A DNA stretch of 64,000 nt from Flavobacterium bizetiae (lineage in GTDB: Bacteria; Bacteroidota; Bacteroidia; Flavobacteriales; Flavobacteriaceae): the NCBI RefSeq assembly GCF_902804475.1, contig NZ_CADCSU010000078.1, forward strand, positions 1-64,000. Direction: 5' to 3'. Each line of letters starts with the position of its first letter. Position 1 is the stretch's first letter. Of this stretch, positions 41,467 to 50,451 are shown in pieces. The notes under the pieces were generated by a model that was given only the letters and a program-made list of their open reading frames with translations, was not told the origin of the DNA and ran no database searches. A program made the position numbers and the translations under genes.

Positions 41467-43230
41467 ATGAAAAGATATTTAATTCTATTACTATTCACTT
41501 TTCAAGGGCTTATGGCTCAAGTTCAATTTGAGGCCAGAGTAAGCAAAAACACGCTTGGAGTGAACGAAAGATTACGCATTGACTTCATCATGAATGTTGA
41601 CGGAGATAACTTCGACCAGCCTTCATTTGAGGGATTTAGAATTGTAGGCGGACCAAGCCAGCAAGTAAGCCAGTCTTGGGTAAATGGTAGAAGCTCTTTT
41701 CAGAAAATATATTCTTATATTTTACAGCCCAATCAAAAAGGGACATTTTCTATCAAACAAGCCGCTATAGAATACAATGGGCAAATTTATAAAACACAGC
41801 CTATAAAAATTGTAGTAACAAATGCCGTTGCTCAGGAAAGAGATCCTTATGACAATAGCAGACCACAAGGTCAGCAAGGAATTCCGAATGAAACCATAAA
41901 TCTTGTAGCCGAGATTTCGAAAACAAATCCATATCTAAATGAGCCTATTACGGTTGTTTATAAATTATATTTTAACAATATTAACGTTACCGGTTTTAAA
42001 GAATTGGCTAAACCTAAATACAATGATTTCTGGAATCAGAATATAGAGATCAAGCAACTGTCTATCGCAGAAGGAACTTTTCAGGGACAAAGATGCTATT
42101 ATGTAATCCTGAAAAAAACCATCTTATATCCACAAAAATCAGGAAGATTAACAATTGAACCGCTTTCGCTGGATATTGGTGTAGAATTGCCTTCAAATCG
42201 TCGTGATATGTATGGGCAAATGATTCTGACAGTTGATAACAGAGTAGTTTCGGCAGGAGCGAAAACTATTAATGTAAAAGCATTACCAGAAGCAAGCAAA
42301 CCAGAAGGCTTTAGCGGTGCTGTAGGTAAATTTAATTTTACAGTTACGCCATCTAAAACAACATTGAAAAGTGGAGAAAGTCTGGATTTAATTGTGAGCG
42401 CTTCAGGAAATGGAAACATGAAATTGTTTACTTTACCAAAACCGGTTGTTCCTAATGCATTAGAAATGTATGATCCTGTTCATGATGAGCAAGTAACAAC
42501 TTCTCTTTCAGGAATGTCAGGAAAAATTACCGATAAGTATTCTATTGTACCACAATACAAAGGAAAATATGCGATCAAACCAATGCAGTTTTCTTATTTT
42601 GATTTGAATACCGGTTCTTATAAAACCATCACCTCACAAGAAATTATGGTCGATGTATTAGACGGACCAATGCAGGCAGAAGCAAGTGCAACAGCAAATG
42701 CCTCTAAAAATGTCATTGCAAAAACAGATCAGTTCAAATACATAAAATCAAAAACAACTTTAGTCTCAATCGCTAAAAATGATTTTTACGGTTCTAATTT
42801 GTATTATCTTTTATTGTTCGCTCCTTTCGTAATCATACCAATCATTGTTTTGGCTAAGAAAAGAAAAGAGGCTATTGACGGTGACGTAACAGGAAACCGC
42901 ATTAGAATGAACAACAAATTGGCTAAGAAATATTTATCTCAGGCTAAAAAACAATTAAACAATAAAGAAGCATTTTATATTGCCTTAGAAAAAGCGATGC
43001 ACAATTTCCTTAAAGCGAAACTACATATCGAAACATCAGAAATGAGCAAGGATAATATTAGCGAATTATTATTGTCAAGAAATGCCAATCCGGAATCTGT
43101 TCAAAGTTTTATTGACCTGACAGAAAACTGCGAAATTGCCCGTTATGCACCAGCATCAAGCGCTTCGATTCAGCAGGATTTCGACAAGGCTGTTTTAATT
43201 ATTTCGGCATTAGAAAAACAAATTGTTTAG
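41467..43230 (+). CDS. batD: BatD, oxygen-tolerance protein
   Basis: A 587-residue protein with signal peptide (LILLLFTFQGLMAQ), repeated Ig-like beta domains (VQFEARVSKNTLGVNERLRIDF; VAEISKTNPYLNEPITVVYKLYF; FTVTPSKTTLKSGESLDLIV) typical of BatD, one membrane helix at about 440-460 (LYYLLLFAPFVIIPIIVLA) and a helical cytoplasmic tail. It lies 101 bases after batC. Confidence 0.92.
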   Translation: MKRYLILLLFTFQGLMAQVQFEARVSKNTLGVNERLRIDFIMNVDGDNFDQPSFEGFRIVGGPSQQVSQSWVNGRSSFQKIYSYILQPNQKGTFSIKQAAIEYNGQIYKTQPIKIVVTNAVAQERDPYDNSRPQGQQGIPNETINLVAEISKTNPYLNEPITVVYKLYFNNINVTGFKELAKPKYNDFWNQNIEIKQLSIAEGTFQGQRCYYVILKKTILYPQKSGRLTIEPLSLDIGVELPSNRRDMYGQMILTVDNRVVSAGAKTINVKALPEASKPEGFSGAVGKFNFTVTPSKTTLKSGESLDLIVSASGNGNMKLFTLPKPVVPNALEMYDPVHDEQVTTSLSGMSGKITDKYSIVPQYKGKYAIKPMQFSYFDLNTGSYKTITSQEIMVDVLDGPMQAEASATANASKNVIAKTDQFKYIKSKTTLVSIAKNDFYGSNLYYLLLFAPFVIIPIIVLAKKRKEAIDGDVTGNRIRMNNKLAKKYLSQAKKQLNNKEAFYIALEKAMHNFLKAKLHIETSEMSKDNISELLLSRNANPESVQSFIDLTENCEIARYAPASSASIQQDFDKAVLIISALEKQIV

Positions 43231-43369
43231 TATTTAACCGCAATCCCGAGAGTTATCGGGAGCTAAGAAATTTAGTTTCGTCTGCGTTTAATTTAAGTTC
43301 AAAAAGAAAAAACAAACCTAACAGGTTTTATCCCGAAGCTTCGGAACCGTTAGGTTTAAAACAAATAAA
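43231..43369. repeat. Palindromic repeats between batD and batE
   Basis: Three palindromic pieces: TCCCGA/TCGGGA (43244-43261), the 12-base palindrome CCGAAGCTTCGG (43333-43344), and AAACCTAACAGGTT facing AACCGTTAGGTTT around it. The phrase GAGCTAAGAAATTTA (from 43260) also occurs at 50175. Confidence 0.6.
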
Positions 43370-44119
43370 ATGAAAAACATAGTAGTATATCTTTTTTTAT
43401 TAATCACTCAGGTTTTCTTTGCTCAAAGCAGCTTTGAAAAAGGAAATGCCTTGTACCAAAAGGGACAATACCAACAAGCTGTTGATGCTTACGAAAGTAT
43501 TGTTAAAGAAGACAAACAGCATTCTGCAGAGTTATACTTTAACTTAGGAAATGCCTATTACAAGCTCAACAAAGTAGCGCCTTCTATTTATAACTACGAA
43601 AAAGCATTGGTTTTAAAACCTCATGATCCCGACGTTTTAAACAATTTAAAATTTGCTAAAAAACTAACAATCGACGAGATCAAGGAAATCCCGAAAGTAG
43701 GTTTTGCAAAACTGATTCAGAACTTTACCGGAATTTTTGATTACAATACCTGGGCAAAGATTTCTATTGTAATTTCATTTGTGTTTCTATTGAGTTTTAT
43801 TGGATATTATTTCTCTCAACTTACGCTTTCAAAAAGACTATATTTTATAGGAATGTTTATTTTGTTAGTAGCTTTATTGGTGACCGTTTCTGCAGCAATA
43901 ACAGAAAAAACTCATTTTAATAATGATCGTCCGGCGATTGTTTTTGCTGAATTAAGCGAAGTTCGCAGCGAGCCGCAAAAAGCAGGCGCAGCTATAATAT
44001 TATTACATGAAGGCGCAAAAGTTTACGTTATTGAAACCATAGGACAATGGAAAAAAATCGAACTAACAGACGGAACCGAAGGCTGGATTGACGGTTCTAC
44101 CATTCGAGAAGTGAAATAA
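43370..44119 (+). CDS. batE: BatE, TPR and SH3-like protein
   Basis: A 249-residue protein with signal peptide (FLLITQVFFAQ), two TPR repeats (EKGNALYQKGQYQQAVDAYE; AELYFNLGNAYYKLNKVAPS), two membrane helices (about 128-148 and 155-175) and a C-terminal bacterial SH3 domain (RSEPQKAGAAIILLHEGAKVYVIE, WKKIELTDGTEGWI). It is the last bat gene, followed by a strong terminator. Confidence 0.92.
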   Translation: MKNIVVYLFLLITQVFFAQSSFEKGNALYQKGQYQQAVDAYESIVKEDKQHSAELYFNLGNAYYKLNKVAPSIYNYEKALVLKPHDPDVLNNLKFAKKLTIDEIKEIPKVGFAKLIQNFTGIFDYNTWAKISIVISFVFLLSFIGYYFSQLTLSKRLYFIGMFILLVALLVTVSAAITEKTHFNNDRPAIVFAELSEVRSEPQKAGAAIILLHEGAKVYVIETIGQWKKIELTDGTEGWIDGSTIREVK

Positions 44120-44140
44120 CTCTTTTAAAATCTAAAATAA

Positions 44141-44190
44141 AAAAAATCCCAAATTCCAACTTGATAACAATTGGAGTTTGGGATTTTTTT
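44141..44190 (+). terminator. Terminator of the Bat operon
   Basis: Arms AAAATCCCAAATTCCAA and TTGGAGTTTGGGATTTT with T8 after the stem. The arms nearly repeat those of 27912-27954. Confidence 0.85.
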
Positions 44191-44265
44191 TATCAATTTG
44201 GATTTAAAAACACATAATTGATATAAGAAATTTTAAATCACAAACCCAACCAAACTTAAATTATC

Positions 44266-44287
44266 TTATATCACTTATATGGTTTAG
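44266..44287. repeat. Third copy of the TATATGGTTT motif
   Basis: CACTTATATGGTTTAG, preceded by TTATAT, resembles the copies at 1-20 and 73-93. Here it lies just after the stop of the reverse-strand cyclo-ligase gene. Confidence 0.4.
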
Positions 44288-44290
44288 AAC

Positions 44291-44860
44291 CTAGAAATTA
44301 TAAACCTTCTCAGGCGTAACACAATAATCCAACCTCACATCAGATTCAAAAACATCTTCAATCTGGTTTTCGGCTTCAAAGAACGAAAGCCCAATTTTTA
44401 TGGTTTCCGGTTTACATTCGGATAAAAATTTATCATAGAAACCTTTTCCGTAACCTACCCGATTTCCTGAAAGATCAAAAGCTAAAAGCGGCACAAAAAC
44501 CACCTCAATAGTTTCTGACGGAACCGGTAAACCATTTACAGGTTCAGGAATATTGTATTCGTTTTTTTTAATTTTAGTATTGTCCGTCAATAAAAAATGC
44601 GTCATTCCGCGTGTTTCAAAATCGCTTTTCGAAACCACGATTTCTTTATCTTTTCCGGAAAGCAAATGCAAAATATATTCTGTATTTACCTCTTTTTGTT
44701 CTTCAATCGGTAAAAAAACATGATAATATGTTTTATCCCAAATGAGCAACTGAATTAGATTATTGGCTATAGCCAAACTCTTTTCTTCAAGATCATCAAG
44801 AGTAATTGCTGCACGGAGGTTTTTGTAGTGTAAGCGTAATTCTTTTTTATTCGTCGACAT
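44291..44860 (-). CDS. 5-formyltetrahydrofolate cyclo-ligase
   Basis: A 189-residue ATP-dependent enzyme that turns 5-formyl-THF into 5,10-methenyl-THF. Seen: the N-terminal KKELRLHYKNLRAAI, and the family signature LAFDLSGNRVGYGKGFYDKFL with the ATP- and metal-binding GYGKGFYD. The frame is open to 44947, but the ATG at 44860 fits the family length and overlaps the previous gene by only 14 bases, so the two genes are coupled. Confidence 0.9.
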   Translation of the reverse strand: MSTNKKELRLHYKNLRAAITLDDLEEKSLAIANNLIQLLIWDKTYYHVFLPIEEQKEVNTEYILHLLSGKDKEIVVSKSDFETRGMTHFLLTDNTKIKKNEYNIPEPVNGLPVPSETIEVVFVPLLAFDLSGNRVGYGKGFYDKFLSECKPETIKIGLSFFEAENQIEDVFESDVRLDYCVTPEKVYNF

Positions 44861-45827
44861 TTGAAGGGCTGTTTTTAGACATATGATAAATCGCATCGCC
44901 TTCATAAACGATAGGCGAATGATTCGCGTTAATGACAAAACCGTCATGTGGCGCTTTTACTTTCTGTTCAAATTTACCAAACGGATCTGTAATGATCGCC
45001 AAAATTGTTCCTTTCGTTACAAATTTTCCAATCAAATTATAATCGTGCAGCAAACCAGAACATTTCGCGCGCAGCCAAACCGAATATTTAATATAAATCG
45101 AAGGTTCTTTTGCATATTCAACCACTTGTTTCGCATCAAGCATATTGAGATAATGCAATAAACGCTTCACTCCCATTACCCCTTCATTGGCAATAACATT
45201 ATTAATATCTAATGATTTTCCGCCTTCAAAAAGCAACATTTTTATATTTGCTTTTTCGCAGGTATTTCTAAAAGAACCATTAATGTTTTTAGAATATAGG
45301 GTAAACGGCGCATTAAAAACATCTGCCAGAATCTTCAATTCAGGATTATTTTCGGTAATTCTTATTTGCGGAGCATTAAATCTACTCGCGCCACCCGCAT
45401 GAAAATCGACAGCATAATCAATAATGGGTAAAACTTCGGCAACAATATGATACGCAAACCTACTGGCCAGAGAGCCCTTTTTACTTCCCGGAAAAACACG
45501 GTTTAAGTCACGCCCGTCAGGAAACTCACGCGATTTATTTACAAAACCATACATATTGATAATCGGGATACAAATAATCGTTCCTTTCGCCGGACGATTA
45601 ATCTTTTTACTAATAATCTGGCGAACAATTTCGACACCATTTATTTCGTCACCATGAATTCCGGCCGAAAATAAAACTACCGGACCTTCAATCTTTGATC
45701 GACGTACAATAACCGGAATATTTAGTTTTGTGGTCGTGTGCAACCTCGCAATTTCAACGTTTATTGTTTTGTTTTCTCCCGGCAAAATCGATTCGCCAAA
45801 AATAACCAAGGGTTTACTATTTTTCAT
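44847..45827 (-). CDS. Succinylglutamate desuccinylase/aspartoacylase-family zinc hydrolase
   Basis: A 326-residue M14-type amidohydrolase. Zinc ligands His58 and Glu61 in GIHGDEING and a later His in DFHAGG are seen, with the substrate arginine in PDGRDLNR. The C-terminal part has a biotinyl-like barrel (KAPHDGFVINANHSPIVYEG). Such proteins are often encoded beside RimK-type ATP-grasp ligases; none is here. The exact acyl-amino acid substrate is unknown. Confidence 0.85.
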   Translation of the reverse strand: MKNSKPLVIFGESILPGENKTINVEIARLHTTTKLNIPVIVRRSKIEGPVVLFSAGIHGDEINGVEIVRQIISKKINRPAKGTIICIPIINMYGFVNKSREFPDGRDLNRVFPGSKKGSLASRFAYHIVAEVLPIIDYAVDFHAGGASRFNAPQIRITENNPELKILADVFNAPFTLYSKNINGSFRNTCEKANIKMLLFEGGKSLDINNVIANEGVMGVKRLLHYLNMLDAKQVVEYAKEPSIYIKYSVWLRAKCSGLLHDYNLIGKFVTKGTILAIITDPFGKFEQKVKAPHDGFVINANHSPIVYEGDAIYHMSKNSPSNVDE

Positions 45828-45872
45828 GTAGAATTATAAAATCTAAATATAGAAATTATTCTTTTGATTTCG

Positions 45873-45880
45873 TAAATTTG
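45873..45880 (+). promoter_or_regulatory. -7 promoter box of uvrC
   Basis: TAAATTTG matches TAnnTTTG; transcription would begin near 45887, just before the perfect palindrome in the uvrC leader. Confidence 0.45.
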
Positions 45881-45894
45881 AAACTAAATCAGTA

Positions 45895-45946
45895 TTAAGC
45901 TTTTTTTCAGAATCTAAATGATTTTAGATTCTGAAAAAAAGCTTAA
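45895..45946. repeat. Perfect 24-bp palindrome in the uvrC leader
   Basis: The left arm 45895-45918 (TTAAGCTTTTTTTCAG...) and its exact reverse complement 45923-45946 flank a four-base loop TGAT. It lies 24 bases before the uvrC ATG. The right arm ends in AAAAAAAGCTTAA, so it is not a usual terminator for uvrC-directed transcription. Confidence 0.85.
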
Positions 45947-45970
45947 CAGATACTTCAGAAACAAAACAGA

Positions 45971-47764
45971 ATGCAAAAACCGTCTTTAGATCTTCAAATT
46001 CAAACTTTACCGGACAATCCTGGTGTGTATCAGTATTACGATAAAGAGGGAAAGATCTTATATGTTGGAAAAGCCAAAAATTTAAAAAAAAGGGTTTCCT
46101 CCTACTTCAATAAAATTCACGATACGGCCAAGACAAATGTATTGGTCAAGAAAATTGTAACCATAAAGCACATCGTTGTCCCTACCGAAACCGATGCTCT
46201 TTTATTAGAAAACAATTTAATAAAAACCCTACAGCCACGATACAATGTATTGCTTCGTGATGATAAAAGTTATCCTTGGATTTGTATTAAAAGAGAACCT
46301 TTTTCGAGAATATTTTCGACCAGACGAATGGTCAAAGACGGCTCAGAATATTTTGGGCCTTACACGAGTTTCAAAACCGTACATACGATTTTGGAATTAA
46401 TCAAAGAATTGTATCCGCTCAGAACCTGCAATTTTGATTTAAGCAAATCGAATATCGATTCAGGCAAATTCAAAGTTTGTCTCGAATACCATATTGGCAA
46501 TTGCAAAGGTCCGTGCGAAGGTTTAGAACCGCTCGAAGAATACCAAAGACAAGTCGATGCGATCCGCGAAATCCTGAAAGGGAATTTTAAAGAAAGTATG
46601 AAAGATTTTAAGCGATTAATGAATCAATACGCACAAGATTTACGTTTTGAAGAAGCTCAGAAAATCAAAGAAAAAATAGAAGTTCTCGAAAATTACCAAT
46701 CGCGATCTACCATTGTAAACCCAAAGATTACCAATATCGATGTATTTTCAATCGTGTCTGACGAAAGTGCCGCTTATGTAAACTTTCTTCAAATTTCGCA
46801 CGGATCGATCATTCGTTCACATACTTTAGAAATGAAGAAAAAACTGGACGAAACCGACGAAGAATTATTAGAATTGGCGATTATCGAACTTCGTGAACGT
46901 TTTCAGTTACTATCAAAAGAAATCATTGTTCCGTTCGAAATCGATTTGGGCGAAAACATCAAAACAACCGTTCCGCAGCTTGGCGATAAAAAGCAAATAT
47001 TAGATTTATCCATTCGTAACGCCAAGTTTTACAGAATCGAACAACTAAAACAATTGCAAATTGTAGATCCTGATCGACACACCAATCGCATCATGGCGCA
47101 AATGCAAAAAGATTTACGCCTTCACGTCGAGCCGCGCCACATAGAATGTTTTGATAACTCGAATATTCAGGGAACAAATCCTGTTGCGGCCTGCGTAGTT
47201 TTTAAAGACGGAAAAGCCAGCAAAAAAGATTACCGACATTTTAATGTAAAAACTGTCGAAGGTCCCGACGATTTCGCCTCGATGACCGAAATTGTCTATC
47301 GCCGCTACAAAAGATTATTAGACGAAAACCAACCTTTGCCACAACTTATCATTATAGATGGTGGAAAAGGACAACTTTCTGCCGCCTTAAAAAGTATAGA
47401 TGCATTAGAATTAAGAGGTAAAATTGCCATAATCGGGATCGCAAAACGTCTCGAAGAATTATTTTATCCCGGAGATTCTATCCCATTATATCTAGATAAA
47501 AAATCCGAAACCTTAAAAGTAATTCAGCAATTACGAAACGAGGCCCATAGATTCGGGATCACATTTCATCGTGACAAACGTAGCAAAGCAGCATTAAATT
47601 CATCAGTAGAAAGCATTCCCGGCATTGGCGAAAAAACCATGCTAACATTAATACAACATTTCAAAAGTGTTAAAAGATTGAAACTCGCAACCGAAAAAGA
47701 AATATCTGACGTCATAGGAGTATCAAAAGCCAAAAAAATTGTCGACTTTTACAAAACCAACTAG
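45971..47764 (+). CDS. uvrC: Excinuclease ABC subunit C
   Basis: A 597-residue repair nuclease that makes both incisions around UvrAB-marked damage. Domains: GIY-YIG nuclease (PGVYQYYDKEGKILYVGKAKNL, residues 17-40), UVR motif (FEEAQKIKEKIEVLENY), RNase H-like C-terminal nuclease (IECFDNSNIQGTNPVAACVVF), and helix-hairpin-helix (SIPGIGEKTMLTLIQHF). The length is that of the family. A patatin gene starts nine bases after its stop. Confidence 0.96.
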   Translation: MQKPSLDLQIQTLPDNPGVYQYYDKEGKILYVGKAKNLKKRVSSYFNKIHDTAKTNVLVKKIVTIKHIVVPTETDALLLENNLIKTLQPRYNVLLRDDKSYPWICIKREPFSRIFSTRRMVKDGSEYFGPYTSFKTVHTILELIKELYPLRTCNFDLSKSNIDSGKFKVCLEYHIGNCKGPCEGLEPLEEYQRQVDAIREILKGNFKESMKDFKRLMNQYAQDLRFEEAQKIKEKIEVLENYQSRSTIVNPKITNIDVFSIVSDESAAYVNFLQISHGSIIRSHTLEMKKKLDETDEELLELAIIELRERFQLLSKEIIVPFEIDLGENIKTTVPQLGDKKQILDLSIRNAKFYRIEQLKQLQIVDPDRHTNRIMAQMQKDLRLHVEPRHIECFDNSNIQGTNPVAACVVFKDGKASKKDYRHFNVKTVEGPDDFASMTEIVYRRYKRLLDENQPLPQLIIIDGGKGQLSAALKSIDALELRGKIAIIGIAKRLEELFYPGDSIPLYLDKKSETLKVIQQLRNEAHRFGITFHRDKRSKAALNSSVESIPGIGEKTMLTLIQHFKSVKRLKLATEKEISDVIGVSKAKKIVDFYKTN

Positions 47765-47773
47765 TTATTTTTT

Positions 47774-50143
47774 ATGCGCCCAATCCAGCTGTCCATTTCA
47801 AATACTCGGTCAAAACGATTTTTTTCTATTGCAAAAAAAGGAGCTTCTAAAGTCGCTCTTTTTTTACAAGAAAAAATATCGTTTTGTCTCTCGCAGTTTT
47901 TCATTTCCATCTGGGGCGTGCAGTTGGTGCTTTTCACACTTTTATTTTTCAATACACAAAATTCCTTTTCACAAGAAAATAGCGAAAACGCAAAACAAGA
48001 CGAAGTCAAAAGACCAAAAATTGGTTTGGTATTAAGTGGTGGTGGTGCAAAAGGATTTGCCCATATCGGAGTGTTGAAAGTTTTAGAAGAGGCTGGAATC
48101 AAAATCGACTATATTGGTGGAACCAGTATGGGATCGATCATTGGCGGACTTTACGCTTCCGGTTACAACGCTTCTCAAATTGACTCGATTTTCAAAAGAA
48201 CCAATTTCGACGAATTGATTAACGACTACATTCCGCGTTCTTCAAAAAACTTTTACGGCAAAAAAAATGACGAATTATACGCCATAGTTTTACCCTTCAG
48301 TAATTTTAGAGTCGGAATTCCTGAGGCACTCTCAAAAGGAATGTACAATTACAATTTATTAAGCAGTCTTACCCGCAACGTACGTCATGTACGCGACTTC
48401 AATAAACTTCCAACACCGTTTCTTTGTATTGGTACCAATATCGAAACCGGCGAAGAAGTTTTACTAAACAAAGGAAACTTAGTTCAGGCCATGATGGCAA
48501 GTGCCGCATTCCCGTCGCTATTTACTCCCGTAGAAATCGATGGCAATTTATTAGTCGATGGTGGTGTAGTCAATAATTATCCTATACAAGAAGTTCGCAA
48601 TCTTGGCGCTGACATTATTATTGGTGTCGACGTTCAGGATGATTTAATGAAACGAAAAAACCTGAAAAACGCGACCCGAATATTGGTTCAGATCACAAAT
48701 TTGCAATCTATCGATAAGATGAAAAGCAAAATAAAAAACACTGATGTTTACATCAAACCCGACATTCGTGATTATGGCGTAATTTCATTTGATAAAGGTG
48801 AAGAAATTATCAGAAAAGGTGAAGAAGCAGCTTTTGCCGTTTACGAAAAAATCAAAACATTAGTCAATGAAGACAATTTTTACAAAAAACCAAAACTAAA
48901 AATTGCTACTGACACCCTCGAAATCGAAAAAATAAACAGTGACAGATTAGACAATTATACCAGAGAATACATTCGCGGAAAATTACGTTTCAAACCCGGA
49001 AGCACCATAACCTATGATGATCTTAAAACAGGAATCAATAATTTAAATGCGACCCAAAACTTTAGCACCATTTCTTATTGCCTGCAACCAGACGGCACAA
49101 AAGACGATCTTGATTTGGTTTTAAAAGAAAATCCAACACAAACATTCCTTAAACTTGGGCTTCACTACGACGGACTTTACAAAAGTGCTATTTTACTGAA
49201 TCTTACCCATAAAAAAACATTTCTAAAAAATGATATAACATCGCTTGACATCATTCTTGGTGATAATTTCAGATACGATTTAAATTATTATGTCGAAAAT
49301 GGTTTCAACATAAGCTTTGGCTTTCGATCAAGATTAAATCAATTCAATCGAAATGTAACAACAAGCATCAGTAGCCTTTTCGCAGAAAATCAAGCCCTAA
49401 ATTTAATCAATGTTGATTTTTTAGATCTTACCAATCAGGCTTATTTTCAAACCATCTTTGTACAAAAGTTTTTAATGGGCGGAGGTCTAGAATATAAATA
49501 CCTTAAAATAAACTCGCCAACACTTTCTAACACAGAAAATATTATCGAGAAAAGTAATTATTTCAGCCTTTTTGGATATTTAAAATACGATTCGTTTGAT
49601 AATAAATATTTCCCTCACACTGGTTTATATTTCTCCGGAGATTTACAAACTTATTTAGCATCATCAGATTACACCAAACAATTCCAGCCTTTCTCTATTG
49701 CAAAAGCCGAAATTGCCATTGCAAGAACCCTATTCAGAAAAGCCACAATAAAAATTGGAGCAGATGCCGGATTTAATATTGGCAGCGACAGCGTTCCGTT
49801 CTTTGATTTTATATTAGGAGGTTACGGGTACAGCAAAATCAACAACTTCAATTACTTTTACGGATACGACTTTTTAAGTATCGCCGGAAACAGTTTCTTA
49901 AAAGCCGACATTACTTTAGATTATGAAATCCTAAAAAAGAACCACGTTAACCTTTCTGCCAATTTTGCCAACTTAGGCGACGATATTTTCACAAGTGTCG
50001 ACTGGGTTTCAATGCCTAAATATTCCGGATATGCCGTAGGTTACGGACTAGAAACCATTATTGGCCCAATCGAAATCAAACAATCTTGGTCTCCTCAAAT
50101 GTCAAAAAGCTTTACCTGGTTTAGTATCGGATTCCATTTCTAA
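47774..50143 (+). CDS. Patatin-like phospholipase with outer-membrane barrel
   Basis: A 789-residue fusion. A late signal-like segment (WGVQLVLFTLLFFNTQNSFSQ, 48-68) precedes a patatin domain with oxyanion GGGAKG (89-94), nucleophile GTSMG (Ser118) and catalytic VDGG (Asp262). A POTRA-like part follows (LRFKPGSTITYDDLKTGINNLNATQNFSTISY), then an Omp85-type barrel ending KSFTWFSIGFHF. It resembles PlpD-type (type Vd) autotransported lipases. The N-terminus is unusually long before the signal, so the true start may be a later TTG or GTG. Confidence 0.87.
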   Translation: MRPIQLSISNTRSKRFFSIAKKGASKVALFLQEKISFCLSQFFISIWGVQLVLFTLLFFNTQNSFSQENSENAKQDEVKRPKIGLVLSGGGAKGFAHIGVLKVLEEAGIKIDYIGGTSMGSIIGGLYASGYNASQIDSIFKRTNFDELINDYIPRSSKNFYGKKNDELYAIVLPFSNFRVGIPEALSKGMYNYNLLSSLTRNVRHVRDFNKLPTPFLCIGTNIETGEEVLLNKGNLVQAMMASAAFPSLFTPVEIDGNLLVDGGVVNNYPIQEVRNLGADIIIGVDVQDDLMKRKNLKNATRILVQITNLQSIDKMKSKIKNTDVYIKPDIRDYGVISFDKGEEIIRKGEEAAFAVYEKIKTLVNEDNFYKKPKLKIATDTLEIEKINSDRLDNYTREYIRGKLRFKPGSTITYDDLKTGINNLNATQNFSTISYCLQPDGTKDDLDLVLKENPTQTFLKLGLHYDGLYKSAILLNLTHKKTFLKNDITSLDIILGDNFRYDLNYYVENGFNISFGFRSRLNQFNRNVTTSISSLFAENQALNLINVDFLDLTNQAYFQTIFVQKFLMGGGLEYKYLKINSPTLSNTENIIEKSNYFSLFGYLKYDSFDNKYFPHTGLYFSGDLQTYLASSDYTKQFQPFSIAKAEIAIARTLFRKATIKIGADAGFNIGSDSVPFFDFILGGYGYSKINNFNYFYGYDFLSIAGNSFLKADITLDYEILKKNHVNLSANFANLGDDIFTSVDWVSMPKYSGYAVGYGLETIIGPIEIKQSWSPQMSKSFTWFSIGFHF

Positions 50144-50451
50144 TACTAATCAATAAAAACATCACCCTAATAAAGAGCTAAGAAATTTACGATAAAAATA
50201 TTTTTAATGTTTTTTTAGCGTTAATAATTGATACAATATATAATTTAAATCAATAAAAATTACGACATTTGTTATAATGAAAACAAAATGGACAGGTTTA
50301 TTAGAGTATCTTCAATTCCTTATCAAGAGAAATCCTGAGTAAAACTACCGAATTGAGATAATTAGTCAGTGGCAACATTGAGCTAATTATCTGTTCAAAC
50401 AATTCAAATTTTTCGAATTATCTAATTTACAAATTATCTAATAGAAAAGCC
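50144..50451. other. Intergenic region upstream of hmgA
   Basis: These 308 bases hold a possible 21-residue ORF (50277-50342), a ten-base inverted repeat AGATAATTAG/CTAATTATCT (50356-50365 and 50383-50392) and the phrase GAGCTAAGAAATTTA (50175-50189) shared with the batD-batE gap. No clear TAnnTTTG box is seen. Confidence 0.55.
50277..50342 (+). CDS. Possible 21-residue leader ORF upstream of hmgA
   Basis: ATG-started frame MKTKWTGLLEYLQFLIKRNPE, preceded by AT-rich DNA without a clear ribosome-binding site. It could be a leader peptide or short membrane-active peptide, or chance. It is followed by a stem that may be regulatory. Kept only as a candidate. Confidence 0.25.
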   Translation: MKTKWTGLLEYLQFLIKRNPE

